Shown one piece after another: positions 34,901 to 42,569 of a stretch of 64,000 nucleotides of DNA. A program made the position numbers and the translations under genes. How positions within the stretch are numbered: the first letter of the stretch is position 1; every line of letters starts with the position of its first letter. The stretch spans positions 1,178,001 to 1,242,000 of the forward strand of contig NZ_PKQK01000001.1 in the NCBI RefSeq assembly GCF_002968835.1. The letters run 5' to 3'. Source of the DNA: Paenibacillus sp. PCH8. Its GTDB lineage: Bacteria; Bacillota; Bacilli; Paenibacillales; Paenibacillaceae. The notes beneath the pieces are model-generated. The model saw only the letters and a list, made by a program, of their open reading frames with translations, was not told the origin of the DNA and ran no database searches.

Positions 34901-37408
34901 TTAACTGACGGTGCGCGGACGTTCCATCCGGTTAATACCCGGCATACGAAGTGTGGCCCATTCAGGGCGATAATGCTCTATTTTTCCAACAACGACAGTC
35001 ATATCATCTATAATCTCATGCTGCTGATACCTTATAACACTTTCGAGCAGACAGTCGGCGAGCTCCTGTGGATCATCGGTATTAATCTCTTGAATGAGTC
35101 GCTTCATCCATAACTCTTTGTTCACCGCATATCCCGGTGCATCATAGATGCCATCCGTCATCATAATCAGAATATCGCCCGGTTGTAGCTGCAACGTCAC
35201 CAGATCCACTTCAATATCCTTAATAATGCCGATTGGCAAATTACTGGCTGAGACTGGGATGACCTCCTGTCCACGTTTGATAAAACTTGGTGTTGAGCCG
35301 ATTTTCATGAAAGTGGTCTCTGCCGTATACTCATCAATCAGTGCCATGTCGACCGTAGCATACATCTCTTCAGGCGAGCGCAACATCAGGACCGAATTCA
35401 CGGATTTGATTGCCAATTTCTCATCCATGCCGGATTGGAGCAACTGTTCCAGTATGTTCAACGCTGCACTGCTCTCCATGCGTGCCCGTTCCCCATTTCC
35501 CATCCCGTCACTGAGCGCTACCGCGAACGTTCCGTTGCCTAACTCAACTGTACTGAAGCTGTCCCCTGACATCACATCTCCCCCTTTGGCAGCAGCAGCA
35601 ACACCCGTTGTTACTTCAAAAGTCTTGGCTGAACCAAACGTTACGGTTGCGAGTCCCTGACGAGGGTCGGTCATGGTCTCATGTAAGACAGCAATATGCT
35701 CGTCCAATACATCCGAGATCAGCGGAGCTATCATTTTTCGGCACTCATCAAATCCTCTCGTATATGCATGCACAATCTCAATCTCCACATTGCCTGCTTC
35801 CAGATTAATAATCTCAATGGAATGAATGGACAGTCCCAGTGATTCCAGCGCATCCCGAATCTGTTCCTCCTGTTGTACCATCTCATCGCTTTCGCGTTGA
35901 ATTTCTTTGGCCAGGTCCTCCATGACCTGGGATACACCGGACAATTGCTCCGCAACTAGCTGCCTGCTATCCATAATCTGACGCTTCCATTGCATGTTAT
36001 GTTGATGCAAACCATACTGGGAGCGCATGACTTCAAGTACTTCTTCCGGTTTCGCGCACACTCTATTCCATTCCACCGGAACCTGCTTGCCTGAGATCTC
36101 CGGATTTGCTTCAATGGCACTCATCACATCCGTCATATATTTGTAGGTTTGAACAAACTTCGCATCCCAGCATTGCGTTCGCTTGAAACAACTTGCACAG
36201 GTGCCTTCGGCAACCGCATTCATGAAATGCTCCATCCCGCCCTCTTTCTGCACCGGCTCCCCCGCACCGGACATCTGATCGAAACTGCGTGACAATTGAC
36301 GGAATACTTGGGAGAAGCGGGTTACCCGCTCTGCCGTAACATCCCGTATCCGCTTGGCATACTCATGCTGGGACTTCGTGTGATCCTGCGTGCCAGGCAC
36401 ATATTTGGATATCGCTGTTAACATACTCTTAGGTGTTAGCATGAACAGAACAATGGCCGCACACGTCTCCCATAAAGAGTTCATCACATCACCTGGACCA
36501 CCCAGGTATATGGATAGAATAGACGAGCCCAATAGCATGCCCAGCGCAACCGCCGCACGTTTCCCCTCTCGTAGCATACCCGCCAGCATCCCGGCAAAAG
36601 CAAGCAGGCTCATCTGATACACGGCTGACATGTCAGCCAGACTCAGAATCAAGCCGGTAATGACCCCTACCGAGGCTCCAAGGGGGGCTCCGCCCACTAG
36701 GGCAAAGATCAAGATGAGATAACGGGAGAGCATATGCTCCACGGACAAAGATTGAATGGTCCACCCCACGGCTCCTGTCATGACGGAGGCCAATAATATG
36801 ATCAGGCAGAGAATCTCCTCGTTCTTTAGGCTGAACTTTTTTTTGCGGTAGGTGAAAATCGGTATAGCTTGTATAAAAACCAGGGTGAGCACGAAGCTTA
36901 ATATAGAGTCCATCGTGAGCATCAGCATGGCGTACCAACTGAAGGAAGGTCCAATTACGACGGTGAATAACTTGACCATAAATGTAGTGGTAAACACCAT
37001 CGTAGGCGCATAAGATAATTCAGCACGATCATATGACTCCAGTCCCCGGAACAGCAGATAGAAGATAGCGATCTCCGAGGCAACAATGAGTGGTACTGGA
37101 AACGGTGCAAATAGGCTGCCTGCGAGTAGAGCGGCGCCTACCGGAATAATGTAATCCCTGCGCATGAAAGCAATCACGGCGAAGTAAGCAATGGCAAAGG
37201 GAGATAACTCATTTAGGATCATGGCCTTACCAAGCAGAAATCCCATGAATGTGAGAAGCAGTACCCATTTGCGTGCAGCGACGATCTGGACAGCCTTGCG
37301 GGAGCCGAGCCAGTGTTTCAGACGTACCGACAGCTCCTCCCGAGCCTCTGTACCGCCTTTACCTGCTTTCATTCCCGGAAATTGAATGACATTCCACTTT
37401 TCCATCAT
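34901..37408 (-). CDS. spoIIE: stage II sporulation protein E, PP2C phosphatase
   Basis: Dephosphorylates SpoIIAA-P to release sigma-F in the forespore, and interacts with the division machinery. 835 aa. About ten N-terminal membrane segments (residues 45-330), a central regulatory region with several cysteines near 400 (GTCASCFKRTQCWD), and a C-terminal PP2C domain from about 600 with G-D-S-F-S, SDGMGNG and MMTDGIYDA metal-binding motifs. Start ATG 37408 chosen for its distance from GGGGTG; ATG 37405 is equally possible. Its promoter has the spacing typical of Spo0A control. Confidence 0.95.
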   Translation of the reverse strand: MMEKWNVIQFPGMKAGKGGTEAREELSVRLKHWLGSRKAVQIVAARKWVLLLTFMGFLLGKAMILNELSPFAIAYFAVIAFMRRDYIIPVGAALLAGSLFAPFPVPLIVASEIAIFYLLFRGLESYDRAELSYAPTMVFTTTFMVKLFTVVIGPSFSWYAMLMLTMDSILSFVLTLVFIQAIPIFTYRKKKFSLKNEEILCLIILLASVMTGAVGWTIQSLSVEHMLSRYLILIFALVGGAPLGASVGVITGLILSLADMSAVYQMSLLAFAGMLAGMLREGKRAAVALGMLLGSSILSIYLGGPGDVMNSLWETCAAIVLFMLTPKSMLTAISKYVPGTQDHTKSQHEYAKRIRDVTAERVTRFSQVFRQLSRSFDQMSGAGEPVQKEGGMEHFMNAVAEGTCASCFKRTQCWDAKFVQTYKYMTDVMSAIEANPEISGKQVPVEWNRVCAKPEEVLEVMRSQYGLHQHNMQWKRQIMDSRQLVAEQLSGVSQVMEDLAKEIQRESDEMVQQEEQIRDALESLGLSIHSIEIINLEAGNVEIEIVHAYTRGFDECRKMIAPLISDVLDEHIAVLHETMTDPRQGLATVTFGSAKTFEVTTGVAAAAKGGDVMSGDSFSTVELGNGTFAVALSDGMGNGERARMESSAALNILEQLLQSGMDEKLAIKSVNSVLMLRSPEEMYATVDMALIDEYTAETTFMKIGSTPSFIKRGQEVIPVSASNLPIGIIKDIEVDLVTLQLQPGDILIMMTDGIYDAPGYAVNKELWMKRLIQEINTDDPQELADCLLESVIRYQQHEIIDDMTVVVGKIEHYRPEWATLRMPGINRMERPRTVS

Positions 37409-37466
37409 CCTCAAGGCACCCCATTCGATTAATTTGAATTTTCGTGTTTCGTTCTCGATGGTTCTG

Positions 37467-37499
37467 ATTATAGATAGAATAGAAGACGTAGTTTGTCAG
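37467..37499 (-). promoter_or_regulatory. spoIIE promoter with 21-bp spacer
   Basis: -10 TATAAT (37467-37472) and a TTGACA-like CTGACA (37494-37499) lie 21 bp apart, not 17. Spo0A-activated sigma-A promoters of B. subtilis spoIIE and spoIIG share this wide spacing. A Spo0A-box-like TTTGTCAGAA (plus strand, 37492-37501) overlaps the -35. Confidence 0.75.
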
Positions 37500-37525
37500 A
37501 ATAGGTGAGCAGGGTCCAAAAAGTT

Positions 37526-37534
37526 TACGACAAA
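37526..37534 (-). promoter_or_regulatory. candidate Spo0A box upstream of spoIIE
   Basis: TTTGTCGTA on the minus strand, one mismatch from the TGTCGAA core, about 30 bp upstream of the -35. A similar TTTGTCGTC is at 37712-37720. Confidence 0.5.
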
Positions 37535-37830
37535 AGAAACCAGCTCAGCGCGGTGGAGAGAAACCCCCGGCCTTATTGCAGTTTTAATCATCCGCACACC
37601 TGGTTCTGACAAGCCGATTGTCTGATTTTGAACCGGAGATGGTTTGGACTCGCCATGATCTGAGCAGGATAGCTGTGGAATGCCACGGAAACCTGTCGGT
37701 AAAAAATGGTAGACGACAAATGTTCTTATGGTTCCAATTTACCGTGCAGAAAAACCGGGGATATGGAGCCTCACCTTACAAAAACAGCGAATCAACTACT
37801 CATATAGATGCCGTATACCAGAGTAAACAC
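37535..37830. other. spoIIE-yabR intergenic region
   Basis: About 300 bp between the putative Spo0A box and the yabR terminator. B. subtilis carries tRNA genes near this position; I looked for them on both strands and saw none. No supported gene. Confidence 0.5.
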
Positions 37831-37865
37831 AAAAAACCGTTAGCCAAAGGGCTAACGGTTTTTTT
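37831..37865 (-). terminator. yabR terminator (bidirectional)
   Basis: AAAAACCGTTAGCC and GGCTAACGGTTTTT form a 14-bp perfect stem with T-runs on both strands. It follows yabR by about 25 nt. Confidence 0.9.
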
Positions 37866-37890
37866 ATATGTTAGATCAGGTTGAGACAGA

Positions 37891-38424
37891 TTACACACGC
37901 TTGGCGCCACGGCCACCGCGTTTGCCTTCTGTGTTCTTCTTGAGCGAAGAGATCCGCTCTTCGCTATCTTTCAGGAAGCGTGACATTTTATCCTCAAATG
38001 AAGGTTTGCCTGCTGCGGGCTTGAAAGAACGGCCTCCGCGGTCTCCACGGTTAAATCCACCGCCGCCACCGCCACTACGACCTTGGCCACCACTAGGGCC
38101 TCCGCCGCTGAATCGTTCGCGATCTCCTCCACTGCGTTCCGGTCTAGGAGCTCTCGGTGGTCTGGATTGTGTTTGTTGCTCAACCGGTTTGTCAACAGCT
38201 TGCTTAATGGAAAGTCCGATCTTGCCATCCTTGTCAACGTTGATAACCTTCACTGTAACGAGGTCATTCAGCTTCAGGTGGTCGTTGACATCTTTGACGT
38301 AATTGTCGGCGATTTCCGAGATGTGAACGAGACCCGTGACACCTCCTGACAGATCCACAAATGCTCCAAAATGCGTGATTCCTGTCACCTTGCCCTCTAA
38401 CTTGGTGCCCACTTCAATTGCCAT
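37891..38424 (-). CDS. yabR: S1 domain RNA-binding protein with RGG-like tail, YabR family
   Basis: 177 aa. An S1 domain covers residues 5-75 (GTKLEGKVTGITHFGAFVDL, GLVHISEI, GKIGLSIK). A low-complexity segment of about 50 residues (roughly 90-140) is rich in Gly, Arg and Ser (GGGGGGFNRGDRGGR). The C-terminus is helical and ends in a basic patch (KRGGRGAKRV). It should bind RNA, probably near ribosomes; targets are unknown. ATG at 38424, GGGAGG 13 nt upstream. Downstream of divIC as in B. subtilis. Confidence 0.88.
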   Translation of the reverse strand: MAIEVGTKLEGKVTGITHFGAFVDLSGGVTGLVHISEIADNYVKDVNDHLKLNDLVTVKVINVDKDGKIGLSIKQAVDKPVEQQTQSRPPRAPRPERSGGDRERFSGGGPSGGQGRSGGGGGGFNRGDRGGRSFKPAAGKPSFEDKMSRFLKDSEERISSLKKNTEGKRGGRGAKRV

Positions 38425-38622
38425 AGAATAAAATGATCCTCCCTTAAAAATATACAACCCGATTTTTTGAATGCCAAAATCAATGCTGCGCTAATGTAAT
38501 TATACCTTATGCCGTAAACCAAGGTCAACTGAACACTCCCCCATTAGGGAGCCTATTTTTTCCGGTTTAACGGCTTCAGACACATGGATAGCAAACCTAG
38601 CTTGGTATTGGACCGATTTCCA

Positions 38623-38958
38623 TCAGTTACCTGACTCTTCGACCTGGATCGGCGTTTCGTCAGGAAGATAATATCCTTTTTTCCGCGCCAGCTGTCCTAT
38701 GTATTCGGGGTCATTCAACCGGCTGACTTCGTACTTCAACTGTTCCAGCTTCTTCAACGTATCTTCCTTTGAAGCTTGCTGTAAGGCCAGATGAGAACTC
38801 TTGTCCGAAATTTGTGCAGTCTGCACAAGGAATGTATATCCGGCCCATATGACAAATACGACCATAAACGTCATCCATAGCATGAGGCGCCTTCGTGCGC
38901 CAGCAGATTTCCCTTGGCTAGTTGGAGCCTTTGATCTGCCCACAGGTGTTTTACCCAT
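38623..38958 (-). CDS. divIC: cell division protein DivIC (FtsB-like)
   Basis: 111 aa bitopic membrane protein of the divisome. A basic cytoplasmic N-terminus rich in Lys and Ser, a membrane helix at about residues 25-45, a coiled coil (about 50-80) and an ending NDPEYIGQLARKKGYYLPDE, which is characteristic of the DivIC/FtsB family. It starts 12 nt after yabQ, so cell-division and spore-cortex genes are co-transcribed here, as in related spore-formers. Confidence 0.93.
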   Translation of the reverse strand: MGKTPVGRSKAPTSQGKSAGARRRLMLWMTFMVVFVIWAGYTFLVQTAQISDKSSHLALQQASKEDTLKKLEQLKYEVSRLNDPEYIGQLARKKGYYLPDETPIQVEESGN

Positions 38959-38970
38959 TATTGGACCTCC

Positions 38971-39540
38971 TTAAAACCAGCGTTTCCATATCGCTGCAAT
39001 ACTTGTACCCACACGGATCATGAAGCGTGGCGTTACCCAATGTTTCAGGAGCGGCCTAAACATCCAGCGGAACAACTTGCCTAAAGGTACCAGACATTGC
39101 AGCACCAGCTTGCCCAAGAATAATAGTATCGCAATTACAAAACCGAATAATACGCGAATTAACTTATAAATTCCCTTAGCCGGCATAACGATTAGGATGT
39201 TAAGGATATGTCCACACCAATGAATCAGCGTTCTTGCGAGTTTAATTAACATTACCACAAAACGCTGGGTTGTAACACTTAAAAGCCAAAAATAGAAGCA
39301 AACCCCTATAATCAGACCCAAAAAGACATAAAACCGCAGCTGTCCGTGGTTTCCGGCGTATAGCATCCGAAAAACGAACAGCGCGGAAGCAACCCAGTAC
39401 AACAGATCGAGCGTATGGATGCTCCATCTCGGAAATCGCAGCTGTCCGGACAGTACCCGGTAACTGTCGTAGGCCATCCCCATCACGACCCCCGAAAGGA
39501 GCATCCACATCAATGTGATCCATTGAGTATCGGGACTCAT
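38971..39540 (-). CDS. yabQ: spore cortex biosynthesis protein YabQ
   Basis: 189 aa. Four or five hydrophobic segments (about residues 5-22, 38-60, 66-88, 112-145), then an amphipathic basic C-terminus. N-terminal features such as GVVMGMAYDSYRVLSGQLRFPRW fit the YabQ family, needed for cortex formation in the mother cell. The ATG overlaps the yabP stop by 4 nt, so the two are translated together. Confidence 0.92.
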   Translation of the reverse strand: MSPDTQWITLMWMLLSGVVMGMAYDSYRVLSGQLRFPRWSIHTLDLLYWVASALFVFRMLYAGNHGQLRFYVFLGLIIGVCFYFWLLSVTTQRFVVMLIKLARTLIHWCGHILNILIVMPAKGIYKLIRVLFGFVIAILLFLGKLVLQCLVPLGKLFRWMFRPLLKHWVTPRFMIRVGTSIAAIWKRWF

Positions 39541-39821
39541 CGGAACATCTTGCCAAACAGGCCTTTACCATTTTTGGACTGAGAACCGGGGTCCAGATAT
39601 TGGAGCGAACTGACTGTACCCTCAATGGATAAGAGACCTTCCTCCAGGCTTAAGTTTTTGATATGTAAATTGTGCCCCCGGATGGTCAGATGCCCAAGTT
39701 CAGTCTGCAGCAAAAATTCCTCACTGTCGAAGCTCTCCACATTGGAGACACCCGTCAGATCCAGCAGTTTCCGATTCTGCATGCTCAAATGATGATGTTT
39801 GGCTTTACCGTGCTCAACCAT
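39537..39821 (-). CDS. yabP: sporulation protein YabP
   Basis: 94 aa, all-beta by appearance, soluble. KHHHLSMQNRKLLDLTGVSNVESFDSEEF, LGHLTIRGHNLHIKNLSLEEGLLSIEGTV match the YabP/YqfC family of sporulation proteins. ATG with AAGGAGGGG 8 nt upstream. A sigma-E-like promoter lies just in front, consistent with the mother-cell expression known for B. subtilis yabPQ. First gene of yabP-yabQ-divIC. Confidence 0.92.
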   Translation of the reverse strand: MVEHGKAKHHHLSMQNRKLLDLTGVSNVESFDSEEFLLQTELGHLTIRGHNLHIKNLSLEEGLLSIEGTVSSLQYLDPGSQSKNGKGLFGKMFR

Positions 39822-39847
39822 GGCATGTACCCCTCCTTCTTACACCT

Positions 39848-39876
39848 AGCTTATGGATGAGGAGGTTGGAATAGAA
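39848..39876 (-). promoter_or_regulatory. candidate sigma-E promoter of yabP
   Basis: -35 TTCTATT (39870-39876), 14-bp spacer, -10 CATAAGCT (39848-39855); 5 of 7 and 6 of 8 matches to KMATATT and CATACAHT. It lies between the rqcP terminator and yabP. Confidence 0.5.
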
Positions 39877-39916
39877 CCTGTGCGGATGAACAAGCAGCCC
39901 CTTGTTTGAGCAAAAC

Positions 39917-39950
39917 AAAAACGCCCTACCCTGTTAGGGGAGGACGTTTT
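39917..39950 (-). terminator. rqcP terminator
   Basis: AAAACG..CC..CCC pairs with GGG..GG..CGTTTT across small mismatches, followed by T's on the minus strand. It separates rqcP from yabP. Confidence 0.7.
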
Positions 39951-39995
39951 GATTCAATTTGCATTGAATGAATAACAATCAGATCAGACGTACTG

Positions 39996-40274
39996 TTACC
40001 AGTTCATCCCGTTATCCTTGGCGATCGGCTCTTCCTTAACCAAGGTGTAGAGGCTGCTCGCCTCATCCTTCTTGGTACTCTCGGCAATACGTTCCACCTT
40101 CACAGTGACCAGTTTCTGGCCGAACTGAACCGTCAGCTCATCGCCCACTTTGACAGCGGCGCTGGGCTTCGCTTCACGTCCGTTCACCAGAACACGTCCC
40201 TGCTCAGAGACGTCTTTGGCCACAGTACGGCGTTTGATCAGCCGGGAGACCTTCAGGAATTTATCAAGACGCAT
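39996..40274 (-). CDS. rqcP: S4-domain ribosome quality-control protein RqcP
   Basis: 92 aa (YabO in B. subtilis). The S4 RNA-binding domain fills residues 1-60 (MRLDKFLKVSRLIKRRTVAKDV..GRVLVNGREAKPSAAVKVGDEL). RqcP binds 50S-peptidyl-tRNA complexes and supports C-terminal alanine tailing with RqcH. The start codon overlaps the hup stop by one base (TAATG), so translation is coupled. B. subtilis has yabN directly before it instead of hup. Confidence 0.93.
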   Translation of the reverse strand: MRLDKFLKVSRLIKRRTVAKDVSEQGRVLVNGREAKPSAAVKVGDELTVQFGQKLVTVKVERIAESTKKDEASSLYTLVKEEPIAKDNGMNW

Positions 40275-40546
40275 TATTTTACGGCTTCTTTAAGTTTGTT
40301 ACCTGCTTTGAATGCAGGAACAGTGGACTCAGGAATCACAATCTCATTCCCTGTTTGTGGGTTACGTCCGGTACGACCGGAACGTTTGCGGGTCTCAAAA
40401 GTGCCAAAGCCAATCAATTGTACTTTGTCTCCGCTGGCAAGTGCATCTGTAATCTCTCCCAAAAAGCCGTTCAATACGGACTCAACGTCTTTTTTAGTCA
40501 AACCGCTTTTGGTTGAAATGTTGTTAATCAGATCTGTTTTGTTCAT
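40274..40546 (-). CDS. hup: DNA-binding protein HU
   Basis: 90 aa, exactly HU length. MNKTDLINNISTKSGLTKKD..LNGFLGEITDALASGDKV and the beta-arm GFGTFETRKRSGRTGRNPQTG..IPESTVPAFKAGNKLKEAVK are diagnostic. ATG 40546 with GGGAGG upstream; the frame reaches 40609 without support. A TG-extended -10-like TATGAT lies about 250 bp upstream. Its insertion between the MazG gene and rqcP is unlike B. subtilis, where hup is elsewhere. Confidence 0.96.
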   Translation of the reverse strand: MNKTDLINNISTKSGLTKKDVESVLNGFLGEITDALASGDKVQLIGFGTFETRKRSGRTGRNPQTGNEIVIPESTVPAFKAGNKLKEAVK

Positions 40547-40627
40547 TTTAAAAGCCTCCCAAATTGAAAAAAAAGTATCTGCGAGCCTAGGCAATAAGTC
40601 TATCGCCATCGGTTTCGCGTAAGGTTA

Positions 40628-40795
40628 CTACAACATGTATTCTGGCTTGGCATCTGAAATCCTGCCTTGGTCCGCGACTTTTTTTAGCTTTCTGCCGATA
40701 GTCGGCAGGGAACAGTCTAAGACCAATACCCGAAACTGTCCGTCGCTAAACACCTCTGCCTCGGTCACGGAGATGAACACATGTTCGTATATCAT
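40628..40795 (-). CDS. candidate 55-codon open frame between yabN and hup
   Basis: An open frame from ATG 40795 to TAG 40628 would encode 55 aa, with a middle part LVLDCSLPTIGRKLKKVADQ that looks protein-like. There is no Shine-Dalgarno sequence, and the ATG overlaps a -10-like TATGAT, which argues against this start; GTG 40780 is an alternative. A CTGCCGA/TCGGCAG hairpin (40690-40706) lies inside. I do not recognise the product. It may be a small gene, a remnant, or chance. Confidence 0.3.
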   Translation of the reverse strand: MIYEHVFISVTEAEVFSDGQFRVLVLDCSLPTIGRKLKKVADQGRISDAKPEYML

Positions 40796-40855
40796 AACAC
40801 ACTGGATAACATCATGGAATAAGCTTGTCCGTTTTTTTCCAGAAACACGAAGCGT

Positions 40856-42349
40856 TTATAATCCTGCTTTCTTCGCGTCCTGCCAGAAACGTTCCATCTC
40901 TTCCACGTTGCTCTCTATAGGCGTTCTGCCCTGTTCACGCAGACGATCCTCGATGTACTGGAATCGCCCCATGAATTTGCGGTTTGTGGCAGCCAGTGCC
41001 TCTTCCGGGTCTGTATCAATGAATCGCGCAACATTCGTAGCTGCGAATAACAGATCACCCAGTTCCAGCTTCTGTTCTTCCGCAGTTTGGCCTTGTTGAA
41101 CGGCTTCCTTCAGTTCTGCCAGTTCTTCCTCAATCTTGGCGAATACACCTTCAACATCATCCCAGTCAAAGCCCACTTTGGCTGCTTTCTTCTGTAGCTT
41201 ATATCCCTTCATCAATGCAGGCAAATCACGCGGTATGCCGTCCAGCACGGAAACCTTCTGCAGATCCTGACCCTTGCGTTTTTTCTCCTCTGCTTTCATC
41301 TGTTCCCAGTTCTGAAGGGCTTCATTCGCATCCTCAGCCTGATGTTCTCCAAAAACATGCGGATGACGGAAGATCAGCTTATCATTCAACCCTTCGATAA
41401 CATCATACACATTGAATGTGCCAACCTCTTCTTCCATCTGGGAATGCAGCAAAATCTGCAACAGGAGGTCGCCCAGCTCTTCTTTCATATGATCAGGGTC
41501 ATCCTCATCGATTGTCTCAATGACTTCATACGTCTCTTCAATCAGGTTTTTGCGAATGGACTGATGTGTCTGCTCCTGATCCCATGGACAGCCACCCGGG
41601 CTGCGAAGAATGTTCACGATCTCATGTAAACGCGCAAAGGATCGACGACGCAGCGCATCATCGGTGTTCTTAGGTACATAAATCAGTGACAGATTACCGT
41701 AACCTTCGATTCGATCCAGTTCGTGTAACGGAATCTTGTGAATAATCTCCTGGCCTTGTACGCCCAAGGCATGTCCAACAAATACCGGATAATCATCGGG
41801 GTAGACCTCCATCAGGCAGAGCTTCACATCCGACGCAGTGAACACATCGTAGACTTGTCCAATCAACGTATGTAGCTGTGGTTGTACCAGTTCGGTATTC
41901 AGACTGCTGGCATCCAGAAGTTGAAACCCTTCGATCGGATCAAAGCCAAGTCGTATAAAGGCTTCGTCCAGAAAACTCTCTCCACCCATAACACGCAGTG
42001 AAATGCCCATCTGCGGGCAACGTTCTTTGAGCAGGCGTACACTTGCTTCTGCCACCATGGGATGCCCCGGTACGGCATACACAATCTCGGTTCCGGCCTC
42101 ACCCTGCCGAGCGGCCTCTATCAATTGATCTGCGATCTCGTCATACACTTCCGGGAAGGACGACTTTGCCTCATAGATGGCATCGAAAGATGTCATCTCC
42201 AGCCCCTCCTGCTTCAGATCATTCAATACAGGATGATCCAGTGTACGTACATATAGCGTAGCTGCATGTTTCATTTTTTTGATAATCCCTACCGTCAGTT
42301 GGTCTGCATCTCCCGATCCAAGACCCACCACTGTCAAAGCTGCACTCAT
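40856..42349 (-). CDS. yabN: tetrapyrrole-methylase/MazG nucleotide pyrophosphohydrolase fusion
   Basis: 497 aa two-domain protein. Residues 1-220 resemble SAM-dependent tetrapyrrole methylases (LTVVGLGSGDADQLT, AVPGHPMVAEASVRLL). Residues 235-490 hold two MazG units with EExxE-type metal sites (NLIEETYEVIETIDEDDPDHMKEELGDLL and EEELAELKEAV..KLELGDLL). MazG cleaves NTPs to NMP and PPi, probably cleaning the pool or lowering stress signals; the methylase activity is unproven. ATG 42349 with GGAGG 10 nt upstream. Conserved between the YabM gene and yabO/hup. Confidence 0.92.
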   Translation of the reverse strand: MSAALTVVGLGSGDADQLTVGIIKKMKHAATLYVRTLDHPVLNDLKQEGLEMTSFDAIYEAKSSFPEVYDEIADQLIEAARQGEAGTEIVYAVPGHPMVAEASVRLLKERCPQMGISLRVMGGESFLDEAFIRLGFDPIEGFQLLDASSLNTELVQPQLHTLIGQVYDVFTASDVKLCLMEVYPDDYPVFVGHALGVQGQEIIHKIPLHELDRIEGYGNLSLIYVPKNTDDALRRRSFARLHEIVNILRSPGGCPWDQEQTHQSIRKNLIEETYEVIETIDEDDPDHMKEELGDLLLQILLHSQMEEEVGTFNVYDVIEGLNDKLIFRHPHVFGEHQAEDANEALQNWEQMKAEEKKRKGQDLQKVSVLDGIPRDLPALMKGYKLQKKAAKVGFDWDDVEGVFAKIEEELAELKEAVQQGQTAEEQKLELGDLLFAATNVARFIDTDPEEALAATNRKFMGRFQYIEDRLREQGRTPIESNVEEMERFWQDAKKAGL

Positions 42350-42423
42350 AACCTTCAAACCTCCATCCGAACTATTTTGCCCAGACTCACATTCATCGTA
42401 CCTGAGCAGAACTAATTACACGT

Positions 42424-42429
42424 ATTATA
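42424..42429 (-). promoter_or_regulatory. extended -10 before yabN
   Basis: TGTTATAAT on the minus strand (TG-extended consensus -10), about 75 bp upstream of yabN. The -35 region is weak. Confidence 0.5.
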
Positions 42430-42569
42430 ACAGAATCATTCAATATCCTATAATTGCATATTTGCTGTTCAATTCAATTTAGCCATAAGTGACATCCCAG
42501 ATAATCCAGGATGGATTGGGGTAAGGGCATTGTGCTGGTGCAGGGCGTAGAAGCACCGTGAGGATTGAG

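Noticed and set aside
37500..37830. Possible tRNA genes upstream of spoIIE, as in B. subtilis
   Set aside because: No tRNA-like sequence on either strand.
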